From positions 154,466-198,601 of the forward strand of contig KB722765.1 of NCBI GenBank assembly GCA_000349905.1: a stretch of DNA of 44,136 nucleotides, read 5' to 3'. This document shows positions 1 to 10,198 of the stretch, in pieces; the stretch's first letter is position 1; each line of letters starts with the position of its first letter. The stretch is from Volvariella volvacea V23 (lineage: Eukaryota > Basidiomycota > Agaricomycetes > Agaricales > Pluteaceae). A program made the position numbers and the translations under genes. Below the pieces are notes generated by a model. It made no database searches. It was not told the origin of the DNA and was given only the letters and a program-made list of their open reading frames with translations.

Positions 1-598
1 TTTCCTCTGTTCTCGCTTTCCGAAATGTTACGTTCAGCGCCAGCAGCAGAAATACCAGACTTACCAAGCTGGCCCTGTCGGCGATACCGATCAACCAGCC
101 AACTTTGTTGCATACTTACCATACTTACCATACTTCATTGAAGCTAAAGAGAAATCCCAGCCCATGAGTTCGTTTATCATCACCATTTGGGGCCTAGTAC
201 ATCGTTGTGGCATCTCGTAGTGGAAATAAAGAATTGATCTTACCAACTGGAATATATAGCAGAGCGGCGTACAAGGAGCTCTTCTGCAGCTTCAATGGTG
301 TTGAGAATAATCACATTTTGACCTGCGACATCCAGATGAAGGATATCGGGATCTAACCCGAATACAGTGCAAAGTGAGCTTTCACAACCGCCAGTCTAAA
401 CAGAAGAGGCACACTGTAGATCTTTGACCATTTGTGGTACGTAAACCACTCATGGCTTTTTGGAAGGTCCCATGCACTGCCGAAGAAAAACCTCCCTTTA
501 GGGCCAGGAGGGAGGGGCAGTCTTGACTGCTTCCAGCGACGCAGAGCGACAAATACCGGCAGGAAAAAGAAAGTTGCATGGGGGAGATATGAGTCCAT
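1..598 (-). CDS. Cytochrome P450, N-terminal part, runs off left edge
   Basis: This is the 5' end of a fungal cytochrome P450 (haem monooxygenase, anchored in the ER membrane). The ATG at 598-596 is followed by a hydrophobic anchor (ATFFFLPVFVAL), a proline hinge (LPLPPGPKG) and the conserved stretch PKSHEWFTYHKWSKIY. Exon 1 is 598-415. Exon 2 (352-244) reads DILHLDVAGQNVIILN and EELLVRRSAIYSS. Exon 3 (193-129) reads MINELMGWDFSLASMKYG. All match the usual basidiomycete P450 order. A further short exon near 75-63 would supply Pro-Ala-Trp of the YGPxWRxxRK motif, but the splice phase into the last bases (15-1) does not give the expected WR frame. The gene is either spliced in a way I cannot resolve or decaying. 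The haem-binding Cys region lies outside the window, so substrate and subfamily cannot be assigned. A TATA box sits about 53 nt upstream. Confidence 0.8.
111..137 (+). repeat. 9-nt tandem repeat, three copies, at a P450 splice donor
   Basis: CATACTTAC occurs twice head to tail, followed by a third copy differing in its last two bases. On the minus (coding) strand each full copy carries a GTAAGT splice donor, so exon 3 of the P450 ends in two consecutive consensus donors nine bases apart. Confidence 0.85.
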
Positions 599-643
599 CG
601 ACCGAGAGAACGATTCCGTCGAATCTGCTAGGCCTGTATATTT

Positions 644-663
644 GACACTTTTTTATAAGTGTC
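644..663 (-). promoter_or_regulatory. TATA box inside a perfect 7-bp inverted repeat, P450 promoter
   Basis: GACACTT and AAGTGTC form 7-bp inverted arms around ATAAAA (read on the minus strand). The TATAAAA at 657-651 lies about 53 nt upstream of the P450 start, the spacing seen at other promoters in this window. The palindrome could be an operator for a dimeric regulator or chance; only the symmetry is visible. Confidence 0.45.
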
Positions 664-1964
664 GGCCCATGGTCTCACTCTCCAGTAGGGATAGAGCATA
701 CACTCTCATAGAAGATTGAAGGCGGTATGCTTAAAGTGGGAGTACCCGAACATATGAAAACGCCAGCCTGTCAACTCAACCTTCACATCATTCTTTCTGT
801 AGATCGACGAAATATTACTGGTTGCAAGACATACCAAGGAGATGATCGAAATACCTATCCGACAGGGAAAGCTGTCGACCTGATAAAGGAAATATCGACT
901 CCTTGCAGGAGTTTCGTGAACGGAATGACACATACGAGGGTGCCAACCAAATAATCGTGCACGAAGATATAATAAACAAAGTCCCTAAAGGGTACCCGAA
1001 TCCCAGTGGTCTGAGAATCGAAGCTTTCTGATTTGAGTTGGAGATGTCGGGTTATCGGAAATTGAAATACTTTTTTTAAGCAAGAGGCACGCAAAACTCC
1101 ATGCTGTTGCACGAATGCTGACAAGTAACGAAGCCAACCCCCCTTGCATGACAGCCGACGCCCCCAGATACACCAGTACAACACCAAACCTTTCCAAATG
1201 AAACGAGTGAGATGGCAATCCGGAACAAGCCTTGAAGGAGTAAAAACAACTCACCTATTCTCGTCTGCGAAAGCCCGAACAATCAGGAGAATACAACCTA
1301 GATGCAGTGGGTGGCGTACTTTGTGAGCATGAAACATGATTAGATTATCAAATCGCGCGCGAGAATTAGTCAAGGGAAATGTTCCTCCATCCGACACGTC
1401 AGAACCTCACTGTCGACAGGTCGTGGGACGTCGAACTGATAGGCATAGCACTGATTCTAAAAATCCCGTGCAGGATAACAAGATAAGCATCGAGAACAGA
1501 CAATCGTGTAGACTCTCACCTTGGCTGATTGAGAGCGATTCTTGCTCATTAGCGCATTCCTACGTAATGAATTCGTCGATTTGACGCAGGAAATCTAATG
1601 TGTTTGTTATCTATTAATAGCTTGTCATCAACACGCCGAGAAAAGAGACAATCAAAGGGGATGAAGAATGAAGACAACGCACATTGGTACCCGACATATC
1701 TTGGCCAGTTCCACATCAGACGCGGTACTAGCGGAATGAGGGATGTGGGTTTACATTGTCCGAGGTCGAGAACTATACTCACCAAGTTCAAAGCACCGCA
1801 ATTCTTCGCGTTCAAGCAGCGGCAAGAGCCTCTTAAAGCCGCATCATGCCCTAGGATAGCCGACTTCCCAATTTCCCTTTAACCCAGTTCTTCAATTGAC
1901 GTCATCCCAGATCACGATAGCACGAGGATCTGCCTCCAACTCAAACTAAACCACCAATCCTAAA
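664..1964. other. 1.3 kb with no supportable gene
   Basis: Only short open frames occur, on both strands. On the minus strand around 1190-985 a hydrophobic frame reads FGVVLVYLGASAVMQGG and could be an exon of a membrane protein. I could not connect it to neighbouring exons with consistent phases. A minus-strand peptide WRFHMFGY at about 770-745 resembles one at about 22980-22960 (see findings). No RNA gene, terminal repeats or transposase was recognised. Confidence 0.4.
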
Positions 1965-2297
1965 TCACCTACCAAGACATGCGACAACTGGTGCGTAGTC
2001 CAAGTGCAGGAGAGAATCTAGCTCGAGATGGAACTTACCAAAAACGCGTTGCAAAGACCATAAGAATCTTGCAAACGCAGCACCTCTGAAACCTATTGAA
2101 TAAAACCAGTATGCAGAATTGCAATCCTGTCCATACCCCCATGAAAAAAGGACTCGTCCTAAATGAAGAGCCACCTCAATACGGTAATCGCCACAACTCC
2201 TACGCCTCGCTCGTGGCCTCATGATTAGTATACACAGTATGCCCAAGCCCAGCAGCAGAATTATAATAAATACAGTGATATACAATAGAGACAGCAA
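1965..2297 (-). CDS. Possible small single-pass membrane protein, uncertain
   Basis: A 110-codon frame starts MLSLLYITVFIII and continues with a run of about 25 hydrophobic residues. RPRARRR then follows, a typical stop-transfer pattern for a single membrane helix with cytosolic basic residues. After residue about 40 the frame contains several GT and AG dinucleotides at intron-like spacing (for example GTAAGT near 2036), so the true product may be spliced and shorter or longer. I do not recognise a family and no conserved domain is visible. It sits between the P450 and the GH5 gene, whose stop codon is about 120 bases away. AT-rich DNA can produce such hydrophobic frames by chance, hence the low confidence. 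Confidence 0.25.
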   Translation of the reverse strand: MLSLLYITVFIIILLLGLGILCILIMRPRARRRSCGDYRIEVALHLGRVLFSWGYGQDCNSAYWFYSIGFRGAAFARFLWSLQRVFGKFHLELDSLLHLDYAPVVACLGR

Positions 2298-2421
2298 TCA
2301 TAGCAAGACATTAAAACAATCCGAAATCATTACCGAATGAAAGTGAGTGCATGTGCGATTAATTCACTGTCCTCGTGAATGATAGACTCGCAAGCAGAAG
2401 GTGACGAAAGCATTGGCAACA

Positions 2422-5400
2422 TTACATCACCACGCAATCCCCACATATCTTCTGACATACTGTCTCTTCTCCAGCCTCGTTCATCTCTCGCTTCCCTTCC
2501 GATCTATCCCGACTTCGTGTCTTGTCAGCCTTGATAGGCCCGCCTCGTCGCCGAACTTCAATCGAGACTTCCTTCTCGCCTTCATTCGCCTGTGAAGGTG
2601 GTGTGTCGTAGAACCACTCTAAAACTTGCCCCTTCATCCTCCACGTTCCTTCGCTAACATCAACTTCAATGTCCAACAGATCGGCCGTATTTGGAGGGTA
2701 TAATGAAATATGTGACGTGTCAACAGCCATGCTTGTCGTGCATTGAGGTTCAGAATTCTCGTCGTCATTGATGCGAGTGGCAGATTCATAGTCACGAGAT
2801 TGTGTCTGCGCGAAACGCAAATAAGGGCTAACGATAACCAAAACAAAGTAAAGGAGTTCATACCGGCACATCAAGGGTCTCTTCGCTCCCGCGTTGCCCC
2901 TCGAATGTCTGCGCGATCTCGTCAGAATCTCCGGATTCCGAGTCTGTCCCCAAAACCTTGACACCTGCGTTCGAGCTCGAGCTTGAGCATGAGTTCATCG
3001 ACTGATAGACCCATCTATCCGAGCCAAAGTGCACAAGCGGAAGGAATATCTCTGTCGGCAACGCCTCCTCCTCGCCTCCATTCTGTACGACAGCCCTATC
3101 TCCACTCGCAACTCTGATTGTACACCTGAATTCTGGCGCTTTATGTCTGTTCCCTCTACTCTTCCCCTCGATATCGAACTGCATGTCCGCAACGCATCCC
3201 ACGACTGCAATCGGTGTAGGTCTATTGAAAGCCTTCCAAGCCCTTGCTCCGTTCGTCAAGAAATCAAATGGCGACATGTTCGGCGAGTATCCAACCTGTT
3301 GGCGTGGCGTGAGTAGAATTGATGGTGATGACGAAGATAACTGGGGTGATGGGGAAGGCGAGGAATTCTTGCGTGACGAGGGTATAACTGGACGTGCATG
3401 GGGTTGGGGTTGGCGATCGATGGGTGGTTGTGAGGAAGGCGACAGCGTGGCGAGAGATAACGAGGATGCTGTTGCGGAAGCAGTCGTCACCGTCACTCGT
3501 GGTTCCAAACTTGAACTAGCTTTGTTGCCTCGCTTTCGTAGCAGAGTAACTTGGCTGTCACCCTTCCCAAGTGTGGAGTAGATGCTCTGCGTATCACCGC
3601 CAGCGATGAGAGCGTCCTTCAACAACAAATCGTCCTTGAGATCGTCCTCTGACCAGAGGCTGAGGTCCTCCCCGTTCCATCCATCTCCCCACTCCCAGCT
3701 CCCGTCGGGACAGTAATTCCAAAGCGTAAATGATAGTGCATTCCTTCCGTCAGCACCATTCAAGCTCGCGTCCAAAGCTTTCTCCTGCCTATCATAGTCG
3801 CCTACGTGCTTCCCGCCATCCGTATATCCGTAGCTTCGCTTGTCGTCCATATCGTACGGCGTCCCGATCTCTCCAATGATAGTAGGGTACCCCCCGTGAC
3901 TGATCGTGAGGGCGTCCTCCTTGTAGTACCCAAGTTGGTCGCGGAATGAACCCCGGATAGCGTTGGTCCCGATCTTGACAGCTGCCATCGTAGATGAGTA
4001 CTTTCCCCTCAACAAGCCTAGTGCATCTGCATTAAACCAATTCCAGTGCTTTGTGATAAGCGTCAGCCCGTCGTAGTAATGCGGGGCATAAGCCGCACGG
4101 CCCTTCAAAACACCTTCACCTAGGTGCTCGATCTTAGGCGGTGGCGCAAAAACGGGTGGCTGAACAAACATTATCGCTTCGGGATGCGCAGATCGTATTC
4201 GCTTGGTGTAGTCGGCGAAGAACGGAACCCAAAAGTCCGATAGAAACTCGACAGGTAAACCGGCCGAAGGACCATGAGGGAAATACGTGAAGTAGTCAGG
4301 TCGTAGCATATACCCAGTTTGCACATCCCAAACGCCATGCGACGCCCACAAGCATGTCCCCAGATCCCAGCCAGGATCTCGTTTCCACCCCCAGCGTAAG
4401 TTGACACCATCAGAATCCTCGTTGAGGAACACTGCGTCAGCCCAGAGCTTGTGGCCCTTTGGATCAACGGTGATTGTTCCACTCTTGGAGGGGCCAAAGG
4501 GGCCGAACGTCCAATTATCGACGGTTTGAGGTTGGCCTATTCCGAGTCGGAAGCTCTGAGCTGGAGTTGGAGAGGGTCCTTTCTTGAGGGTGTTGCCTTG
4601 GACCTTTGGTGTGACGTTGAGATCCTCCCATTGAATTAAACCTTCGGAAGGCTCGTTTACAGGGTCCCAGGCAATAACACAAGTGTCCAACAAATCGCCC
4701 GCGTCACGTATGCGATCTGCGAGTCGTCCAAAGGCCTCGATAAAGTGGCTCTGCAGGTAGTCTTGGATGTTGACACCATCGATGACGCATTTGGGCGCAA
4801 AAGTTCGACCAGCGAAGAATAGCGTCCAAACGGTCTGGTTGAAGAGTCGCCCATAGTTTGTGCTCCAAATCATGGCGGGGAAAGACGCGGGGTCTGGATT
4901 AGAAGGCGAGGGGTGTTCGTTGTGGAGGAGGGCGGCCTGTGTGGCGGTAATATTTTGGTGGTTGAAGCCGCATGCGGGAAGAGTCCAAAATGGCGCGCCG
5001 GAGCCGCCAGAAAAGCGAGACCACTAGATGCGAAAATAAGATGAAGTAGCCAAAAAGCAACCGCGTCACGCACAGTATCTTGGTGGGGATCCATGAATAC
5101 TTTGAAACCATATTCCTTGCACTTCCGTAGGACTTGCACGATATAGTCCATGAACTCATCATCATACTTTCCACTTCACGATCGATCAGAATAGATAATA
5201 ATTCAAAATGAATCACAGACGCACGGTCCCTCGTGTTCTAAGGCTTCCCAAGTCACCGGGAACCTCAGGATGTTGAAGCCCCACCCTCGCAGCCTGGCGA
5301 GGTGCACGTCTGCACTTCCATCATCAAGGTTTAATGGCCTCCCGATAAAGCTTTCATTCCCTGCCTCGGCACGTTCCCAGAACTCCTCCAAAATGTGTGA

Positions 5401-5559
5401 ATGACGGCCTATTGGTGCCTTGGAAGCACCCGACAGATTGACCCCACGAAGCAGTAGCGTGCGGCCATGGTTGTCGACGAACGAGGAGTCGAGAGTGTGG
5501 ATGAAGGCCGATGTGGTGGGGCTGCCAGTCGCTGGAGAGACCGTCGGTACTGTTGGCAT
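2422..5559 (-). CDS. EGH1: GH5 (GH5_12-type) steryl/lipid beta-glucosidase, Egh1/Sgl1-like
   Basis: This is a retaining glycoside hydrolase family 5 enzyme of the type that removes glucose from ergosteryl beta-glucoside (yeast Egh1, Cryptococcus Sgl1/EGCrP2). Four exons fit in frame: 5559-5225, 5173-5074, 5023-2864 and 2805-2422, giving 992 aa. The N-terminus has the family pattern LRGVNLSGASK, then RFPVTWEALEHEGP, MDPHQDTWSRFSGGSGAP and WTLPACGFN. The acid/base Glu is in DPVNEP (about residue 269) and the nucleophile Glu in IIGEIGTPYDMDD (about residue 530). FTLWNYCPD and GDGWNGEDLSLWS close the barrel. A Ser/Pro-rich linker of about 100 residues precedes the C-terminal beta domain, with NGARAWKAFNRPTPIAVVG near its start and GQVLEWFYD near the end. 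No signal peptide is seen, as expected for an intracellular lipid glucosidase. It is transcribed away from the Argonaute gene. Preference for sterol over ceramide glucoside is inferred from the overall match to yeast Egh1. Confidence 0.93.
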
Positions 5560-5944
5560 CGAGGGCAGATGGGGAGGAGAGCGCGAGGAGGAGTGGCGGG
5601 TGTTAAACAGAATCGTACGACTGGCAGAAAATCTAGTTTAGGTAATCGAGATAAGATAAGATAAAATAAGGGAGTTAGAATGGAGACAAGCGTGACTGTT
5701 ATGCGCTTCTTTTGAGAACTGGGACAACTCGTGTCGAGCCCGCAGCGTGCCTTTCACGCATCACATTTTTTTGTTTTCCTTTGAGCTTCTTTCAGAAATA
5801 TAAAAGTCCGTCACGCCTCGCGTCTTATTACCGTGGGAGTTATCTCGTCCCTATATAAACCATCATCCACATCTTCCCTCGAGTCCACATTCACATCCTC
5901 GCCACTCTTTTGCCTCTCAACACCTGCCATAGTCTCGAAACAGC
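5560..5944. promoter_or_regulatory. Divergent promoter between GH5 and Argonaute genes
   Basis: This 385-bp region separates two oppositely transcribed starts. Facing Argonaute, TATATAAA at 5852-5859 lies about 86 nt before its ATG, and TATAAAAG at 5799-5806 is a second candidate. Near the GH5 side, at about 5650-5664, three GATAA words follow one another, a pattern that GATA-type zinc-finger factors could bind. CT-rich stretches precede the Argonaute start. Only the sequence motifs are observed; use and co-regulation are inference. Confidence 0.5.
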
Positions 5945-8900
5945 ATGCCTCCACGAGCCGGAGCCAACCCAAGGGGACAGCGAGGTGGATCTGGCCCTCG
6001 CGGTGCCCGTGGGGGAGGTGCCGGTCGCGGTGGCCCGCGTGGTGGCGGTCCTGGCCCACAACATTTCGCAGCCGCTGCTCCAGCGCCTTCTACCGCTGGA
6101 GTTCCTGCTGGTAAGTTGGGCTTCATCGATTGTTATTATCAGCGCGTTCCTTTCGAATTACACGTCTTGCCATTGGTTTTGATTCTTCTTTCTGAAAGCC
6201 CATGTCCAAACCGTTGGTGTCAAACGAACCGGTACCGGTACCGCTGGTCGCCCCATCCAACTCATCGTTAATGCATTTCCCGTGTCCGCGCCCGAGTCCA
6301 TTATCTATCACTACGATGGTAGGTCTATGCACGTCATCTTGTCCAATATTGAGTGAATCGCCGACCCTTGTGTTTCTAGTGGGTACGTACTTACTACTAA
6401 AATCGATCTTACATCAATCCCAATCTGATATCGGAAAATGCAGCCATAAACCCCGATACGCTGCCCTCGCGTTTGAACCTCGTTTTGATCAAGACCTTGC
6501 AGGATGACAATCCCTTATTCAATCCTCGTGTAGTTTATGATGGACGTAAAAACATTTATTCTCCACGTGAATTGCCTTTAGGGCCCACAAGTAGTGCCCA
6601 GGTAAACCTGATCGTTGTAGAATCGCCCACCATGCTTAGTTCTTCTAGTTTAACGTCTCCTTATCGCCTGAGAGTTCCAGCGGACGCCCGCCCAAGGTTT
6701 ACACGGTCAAGTTGACCAAAGTGCAGACCATCAACCCAGAGTGGGTTTCTAATCTTCAAAAATATCGCGCATATACTTACCAATACGCCAGGTTGCTCAA
6801 CCTCTTTGTCCAAGGCACTCAGAGTCAGGACAATGCAGTCCTAACGGCAATTATGGTATGATAATCCCGTGCATTAGCCGTTCCCTCGTGACCCAAACCT
6901 CATCCAGGCGTCGAACGTTGTCACTCGTATGGCGGTATACGATAGAGTCGCGTCTCCACCAGTTCCAGGCACTCCTCTCTTCGCCCATAACGCGCGTTCA
7001 ACCTTCACCAATCAAGAGGTGAGGAGGATCGGTGGCGGAATCGAACTCTGGCGTGGCTTTTTCCAATCCATCCGACCCTCGATTGGCCGCCTCATCATAA
7101 ACATCGACATCGCCACCGGTACTATGTACCGTGGCGGCCCTCTGCTCGAACTTTGTCTCGACTTCCTTCGACGGCCAGACGGTGATCCAAACATTCTCAG
7201 TCCCAAACGTGGACTTGACGAACCTAGACGCAGACAGCTGCAACGTTTCTTGGCGAATGTCAGGGTTACTGCCCCAGCTCCCGACAGCGGAAGGGCTCAA
7301 AAAGCAAGACCAATCAAGGGTCTGAGCAACGTTGGAGCCGATGAGATCCGCTTCGCTCAACGCGACGGAAGGCAAACAACGGTAGCTCGATACTTTGCCG
7401 AAACCTACCGCCGTCAGTTGAAGTACCCCAGCATCCTTTGTGTCGAGGTATTCTTGTGTTTTTTTATCGCTCAGCTGTGGTGCTAATCAGTATTCAAAGA
7501 TCGGAAAAGGTGCCATGTTCCCAATTGAAGTCTGTATAGTTCCACCTGGTCAAATCATGCAGAAACAAGTACCATCGGATCTTACAACTTCCGTTCTTGA
7601 GTTCTCGACCAAAAAGCCCGACGAGAGGCTTAACAGTATTCGCCAAGGTGTCCAGGTTAGCCATGTGCTTTGTTATGGTTTGATCCTATATTGACCATTC
7701 TCACAGGCCCTTGAATTTGGCCAATCTGAATACATCCGCCAATTCGGCATGAGCATCAACACCGCCGGCGGCCCAATTCAAATCAACGCCCGTGTTTTGC
7801 AAACACCTGCATTGATATACAACGACCGTAGCAAATCGCGTAGAGTTGTACGTACTGTTCACTCCTCATAATAAGCTGCGAGCAATGCTCATCCTTTGTC
7901 GACAGACGCCTGCCAATGGGTCTTGGAACATGTACGTCCTGATACACCTGTGAACCGAGTATTGCCTTATTCGCAATAGGATCGACAAGTTGCTGTATGA
8001 TCCGAAGATTATCACCCGCTGGGTGTGGGTCATCTACGCCGATGAGCGCCGTTTCCGACAGCAACAAGCGCAGGATGCGGTTAGAGGATTCATCGAGGCC
8101 TGTCAAAAAGGAGGTAAGATGACATCATCAACTCCCAAGGGCCTGGTCACGATGTATTGACTTCCTGTGATAGGCATGCAGGTTCTCGAGACGGACCCAA
8201 TCATCAGATACGAGAATGCACATGGTCAAATTGCTAATGTAGGTTTCTTTATTCGCTGGTGTTGTTCCCTGCTTGCAGACGAGCGTATTTACTGGTAATT
8301 CTAACAGCAACTAAGGGCGGCGGGTCAAGCGTGCGCTTCGAAGGCACAAAGCAGAGGTCAAAGAGGTGGTCCTGACCTTATCGTTTGTGTTTTACCAGAT
8401 AATTCTGGTGATATGTACACCGCCATCAAACAGTGAGCAATTTCACTCTTTTTTTCACCGCATGGGGGATAACATATCGCTTTTAACTTAGCTTTGGTGA
8501 TATTACTGTAAGGATTTGCCCTAGTGGATGTCAACGAACTTCAAGCCGATTGCTGATGATTATCAGATGGGTGTCGCTACTCAGTGCCTCCGCGCATTCA
8601 AATGTGGTCGTGCCAATATGCAATACTGGATGAATGTCATCCTCAAGTAAGTACTTTCTTCCTACATGCCTCCCTTTAAATGCCCATGGCTGCCACCCAG
8701 GGTCAATGTCAAACTTGGTGGTATCAACGTCATTCCCGATCCAGCGTCGAGCTTCCTTTCCGAACAACCCACCTGCATTATGGGCGCTGACGTTATGCAC
8801 CCACCCCCTGGCGCCCAAGGACGGCCCTCCTTTACCGCTCTTGTTGCAAGTGTCGATTCTAATGGCGCGAAGTATGTCCCCAAGACCTGCGTCCAAACCG

Positions 8901-10198
8901 GTACGGTGGAAATCATTGCAGACCTTAAGGAGATGGTCAAGGTATGTCTCACAGTCTGTGATCATTCAGTTGCTTAGACTGACGACGTTGAACTAGTTTG
9001 GACTCGAGAAATTCATGCAATACAGACAGCATGTCGAGAAGAAGGGCACGGGATTGGCGACCGCACCAAAGCGCCTTATCTTCTATCGCGGTAAGCGATT
9101 ACTGCTGTTACACTGTGCGATTCATGACGCTAATCTTGAGCATAGATGGTGTTTCCGAGGGCCAGTTCTCTCATGTATTAGAACGAGGTACGTCTTTCAC
9201 CCCTTGATTCGTTCAGCATCCAAGTGACCAGTGACATCTGTGGGTGTTGACAGAGTTGCCACTTATCAAAGGTACGGTGAATCACCCTTGCGCTCAGAGG
9301 GAGTGAACGTCTGAGTGGTCCTGTCCATCAGAGGCCTGTCAAGAGCTGGGATTCACACCTCAAATCACTCTCGTTGTCGTCGGGAAACGTCATCACTTCC
9401 GGTTAGTGCTCGCCCTTCCCTTCGTTTTCAATCACTAACCCACAGCACTACCCCTCAGCTTCATTCCGCAGAACCCACGCGATGCCGACAGAAGTGGCAA
9501 CTGCCCTGCCGGCACGGTCGTCGATACAGGCATCACCCATCCCACGGAGTGGGACTATTACCTACAAAGTCACGGAGGATTGTTGGGAACTAGCAGACCC
9601 TCTCACTACTCGGTAAGCGTTGAATGTCGTTACACTTGTGAATTTATACTTATTTTTTGCCCTGTATTAGGTCTTGTATGATGTGAGTGTTAAAGTACCC
9701 CTTCACTTCGAGTTTACTCAACTGCTTAACCGCTAAATAGGATATCGGATTCAAGTACGTGCAACCTTAATCTTTGCGTGCGTCAGTTTCTGACCTCGTT
9801 CTAGCCCCAACTCGATTCAATCGCTCTCGTTCGCGCTGTGTCACGTCTACGCAAGGGCAACCCGTTCGGTTTCGATTCCTGCTCCGGTCTACTGTACGTT
9901 TCGCCCACTGGTACTTGTAGTTTATTTTACTGACTTCCGTTTCTTTTTGCCCTACGCGCAACAACAGATGCTGACATTCTCTGTGCGAGGGCGAAGAATC
10001 ACTTCGCACCTGGATCGGTCGACATGTCGGACACAGCTACCGTTCTCTCCGCAGAGGCGGCCCAGAGCTTGGAAACCTACAAGAGGAACTTTAGGCCACT
10101 CCATGCCAATCAAGAGAAGTTGATGTATTTCTCGGTAGGTGGACCCCCATGCTCAAATATTACATACTAATGACGGTACTGCCCTGGTCTATCAGTGA
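5945..10198 (+). CDS. AGO: Argonaute protein (QDE-2/AGO type), complete, about 26 exons
   Basis: Argonaute binds small RNAs and silences or cleaves matching transcripts. My splicing gives 929 aa with all phases consistent. The N-terminus (about 1-40) is an Arg-Gly-rich box ([16 protein letters not shown]). The N domain carries [14 protein letters not shown] and [21 protein letters not shown] ends with [10 protein letters not shown] then [12 protein letters not shown] (about 375-395). The MID pocket residues Tyr and Lys (DMYTAIKHFGD), Gln (VATQC) and Lys (LKVNVKLGG) match the 5'-phosphate-binding set. PIWI has [10 protein letters not shown] (Asp about 659), Glu about 699 (TVEIIADL), Asp about 741 ([11 protein letters not shown]) and Asp about 876 ([13 protein letters not shown]). 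This D-E-D-D tetrad suggests slicer competence. Exons include lengths of 3, 12, 14, 16, 18 and 26 nt. The stop TGA (10196-10198) follows an intron directly after codon Ser in MYFS; reading through that intron would add about ten residues. Confidence 0.95.
6380..6382 (+). other. AGO: Inferred 3-nt microexon (TGG) of Argonaute
   Basis: Upstream exon 2 ends at 6318 after IYHYD plus one base. The intron 6319-6379 ends TTTCTAG, and the intron 6383-6443 starts GTACGT. The three bases between join the flanks as GAT GTG GCC, giving YDVAINP, the same length as YELDIKP of human AGO2. One 125-nt intron instead gives YDAINP, one residue shorter. Both keep the frame, so the call rests on family spacing and on two normal-size introns with good consensus ends. 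Confidence 0.55.

Noticed and set aside
6998..7375. 125-codon minus-strand frame
   Set aside because: It is antisense to the largest Argonaute exon; the sense strand encodes a conserved domain.
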